Assembly: GCA_027053375.1 (NCBI GenBank)
Contig: JALUJC010000071.1
Span: forward strand, 1 to 14,270
Source of the DNA: Caldifarciminota bacterium
GTDB taxonomy: Bacteria > Hydrothermota > Hydrothermia > S141-80
DNA length: 14,270 nucleotides
Direction of reading: 5' to 3'
Part shown: positions 13,765-14,270 of the stretch, piece by piece
How positions within the stretch are numbered: the stretch's first letter is position 1
How the letters are laid out: each line of letters opens with the position of its first letter
Notes under the pieces: generated by a model
The model's input: the letters and a program-made list of their open reading frames with translations, nothing else
Told to the model about the DNA's origin: nothing
Databases searched by the model: none
Made by a program: the position numbers and the translations under genes

Positions 13765-14270
13765 TTATGCCTCCATGTGAAAGAGGGCCACCGCACCCAG
13801 GATGCCCCCATCTTCAAACAGCGTGGTGGGTTCAATGCGCAGGTTCCGACGATCCATGCCCAGCGCGTGCTCTCTAACATAGGTCCGGGCAGAAGGGAGA
13901 AAATGGGAGGCGGCATGTGCAAGCCCTCCTCCGATCAGAATGAGCTCCGGGTCCATGATGTGCACCACCTGAACCAGTGCCCTTCCCAGGAAGATCCCGT
14001 ATTCTTCAAAGGCACGGAGGGCTTCGGGGTCCTTCTGGTCAGCCCACCGTGTGAGTTGTTCAAAGGTAAGCTGCCCGTCACCCGCAGGGAGCACGGCGTG
14101 ATGGAACCAGGGTGCAACCCGCCGGAGAAACCCATCCCTTCCCAGATATGCCTCCACACAACCTCTCCGGCCACAACCACAGTGCGCACCTTCGGGAACA
14201 AGGACCACATGCCCCCACTCTCCGGCCATGCCGTGGTGTCCACGAACGAGATGCCCACCCACCATCATGG
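13765..14270 (-). CDS. ROK-family sugar kinase or regulator (3' part, N-terminus off the right edge)
   Basis: The C-terminal 168 residues or so of a ROK protein, a family that includes glucokinases, N-acetyl-sugar kinases and transcriptional repressors. The ROK signature is clear: GMAGEWGHVVLV followed by the zinc site CGCGRRGCVEAYLGR. The later ELILIGGGLAHA is the second ATP-binding segment, and ILGAVALFHMEA is the usual end. The frame is still open at the window edge; ATG codons at 14268 and 14265 lie inside the fold, so they are not the true start. The N-terminal DxGGT ATP motif and any helix-turn-helix lie outside, so kinase and repressor cannot be told apart; a sugar kinase such as glucokinase is more likely. 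Its stop lies 2 nt before the PglZ regulator start, so the two are probably co-transcribed. Confidence 0.9.
   Translation of the reverse strand, partial: MMVGGHLVRGHHGMAGEWGHVVLVPEGAHCGCGRRGCVEAYLGRDGFLRRVAPWFHHAVLPAGDGQLTFEQLTRWADQKDPEALRAFEEYGIFLGRALVQVVHIMDPELILIGGGLAHAASHFLPSARTYVREHALGMDRRNLRIEPTTLFEDGGILGAVALFHMEA

Noticed and set aside
1..14270. Defence island, mobile element, CRISPR array or tRNA/rRNA gene
   Set aside because: The PglZ domain first suggested a BREX-type system, but it is fused to a receiver domain as in PorX, and no brx genes, transposase, inverted repeats, direct-repeat array or RNA gene were seen.

Overview
The window is bacterial chromosomal DNA, about 60% GC by eye, tightly packed and without mobile elements, RNA genes or CRISPR. 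Several starts are preceded by strong Shine-Dalgarno sites (AGGAGG, AAGGAG). One promoter seems to give a nearly leaderless mRNA. Promoters look sigma70-like (TTGACA / TATAAT type), not the Bacteroidota type. Yet there is a PorX-type response regulator fused to a PglZ domain, a family best known from the Bacteroidota/FCB group. A deep-branching, perhaps thermophilic or candidate-phylum relative of that group fits, but this placement is only a guess.

Layout. (1) 1-631, minus strand: the 5' part of an unrecognised gene with a short hydrophobic N-terminus, possibly exported. (2) 632-864: a divergent control region with a TATAAT box. (3) 865-8052, plus strand: nuoM, nuoN and cysS overlap by 4 nt. 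A promoter placed over the cysS stop codon then starts a second unit: a ThiS/MoaD-like sulfur carrier, accD, a MalK/UgpC-type ABC ATPase and a HAD phosphatase. This run ends at a strong hairpin at 8054-8083. (4) 8031-14270, minus strand, convergent with the previous run by a 22-nt tail-to-tail overlap. Read in its own direction it is: 3' part of a ROK-family sugar kinase/regulator, PorX-like REC-PglZ protein, isoaspartyl peptidase/L-asparaginase, a weak terminator plus a good promoter, then a serine-biosynthesis cluster (class V aminotransferase, SerA-type dehydrogenase, DUF1015 protein).

How the genes fit together. nuoM and nuoN encode two antiporter-like membrane subunits of respiratory complex I, here without nuoL or the other nuo genes. 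cysS charges tRNA-Cys. accD supplies the carboxyltransferase beta subunit for malonyl-CoA. The ABC ATPase has no permease or binding protein beside it and may serve transporters encoded elsewhere. The aminotransferase and dehydrogenase make the first two steps of the phosphorylated serine pathway plausible. No classical phosphoserine phosphatase lies in the cluster; DUF1015, with an ADGHHR motif, occupies the place where one might be expected.

I found no clearly new multi-gene system. The points most worth a second look are the aminotransferase-serA-DUF1015 cluster, the probable NADP preference of the dehydrogenase, the PorX-like protein outside an obvious type IX secretion context, the detached nuoMN pair, and the transcription signals embedded in coding sequence.
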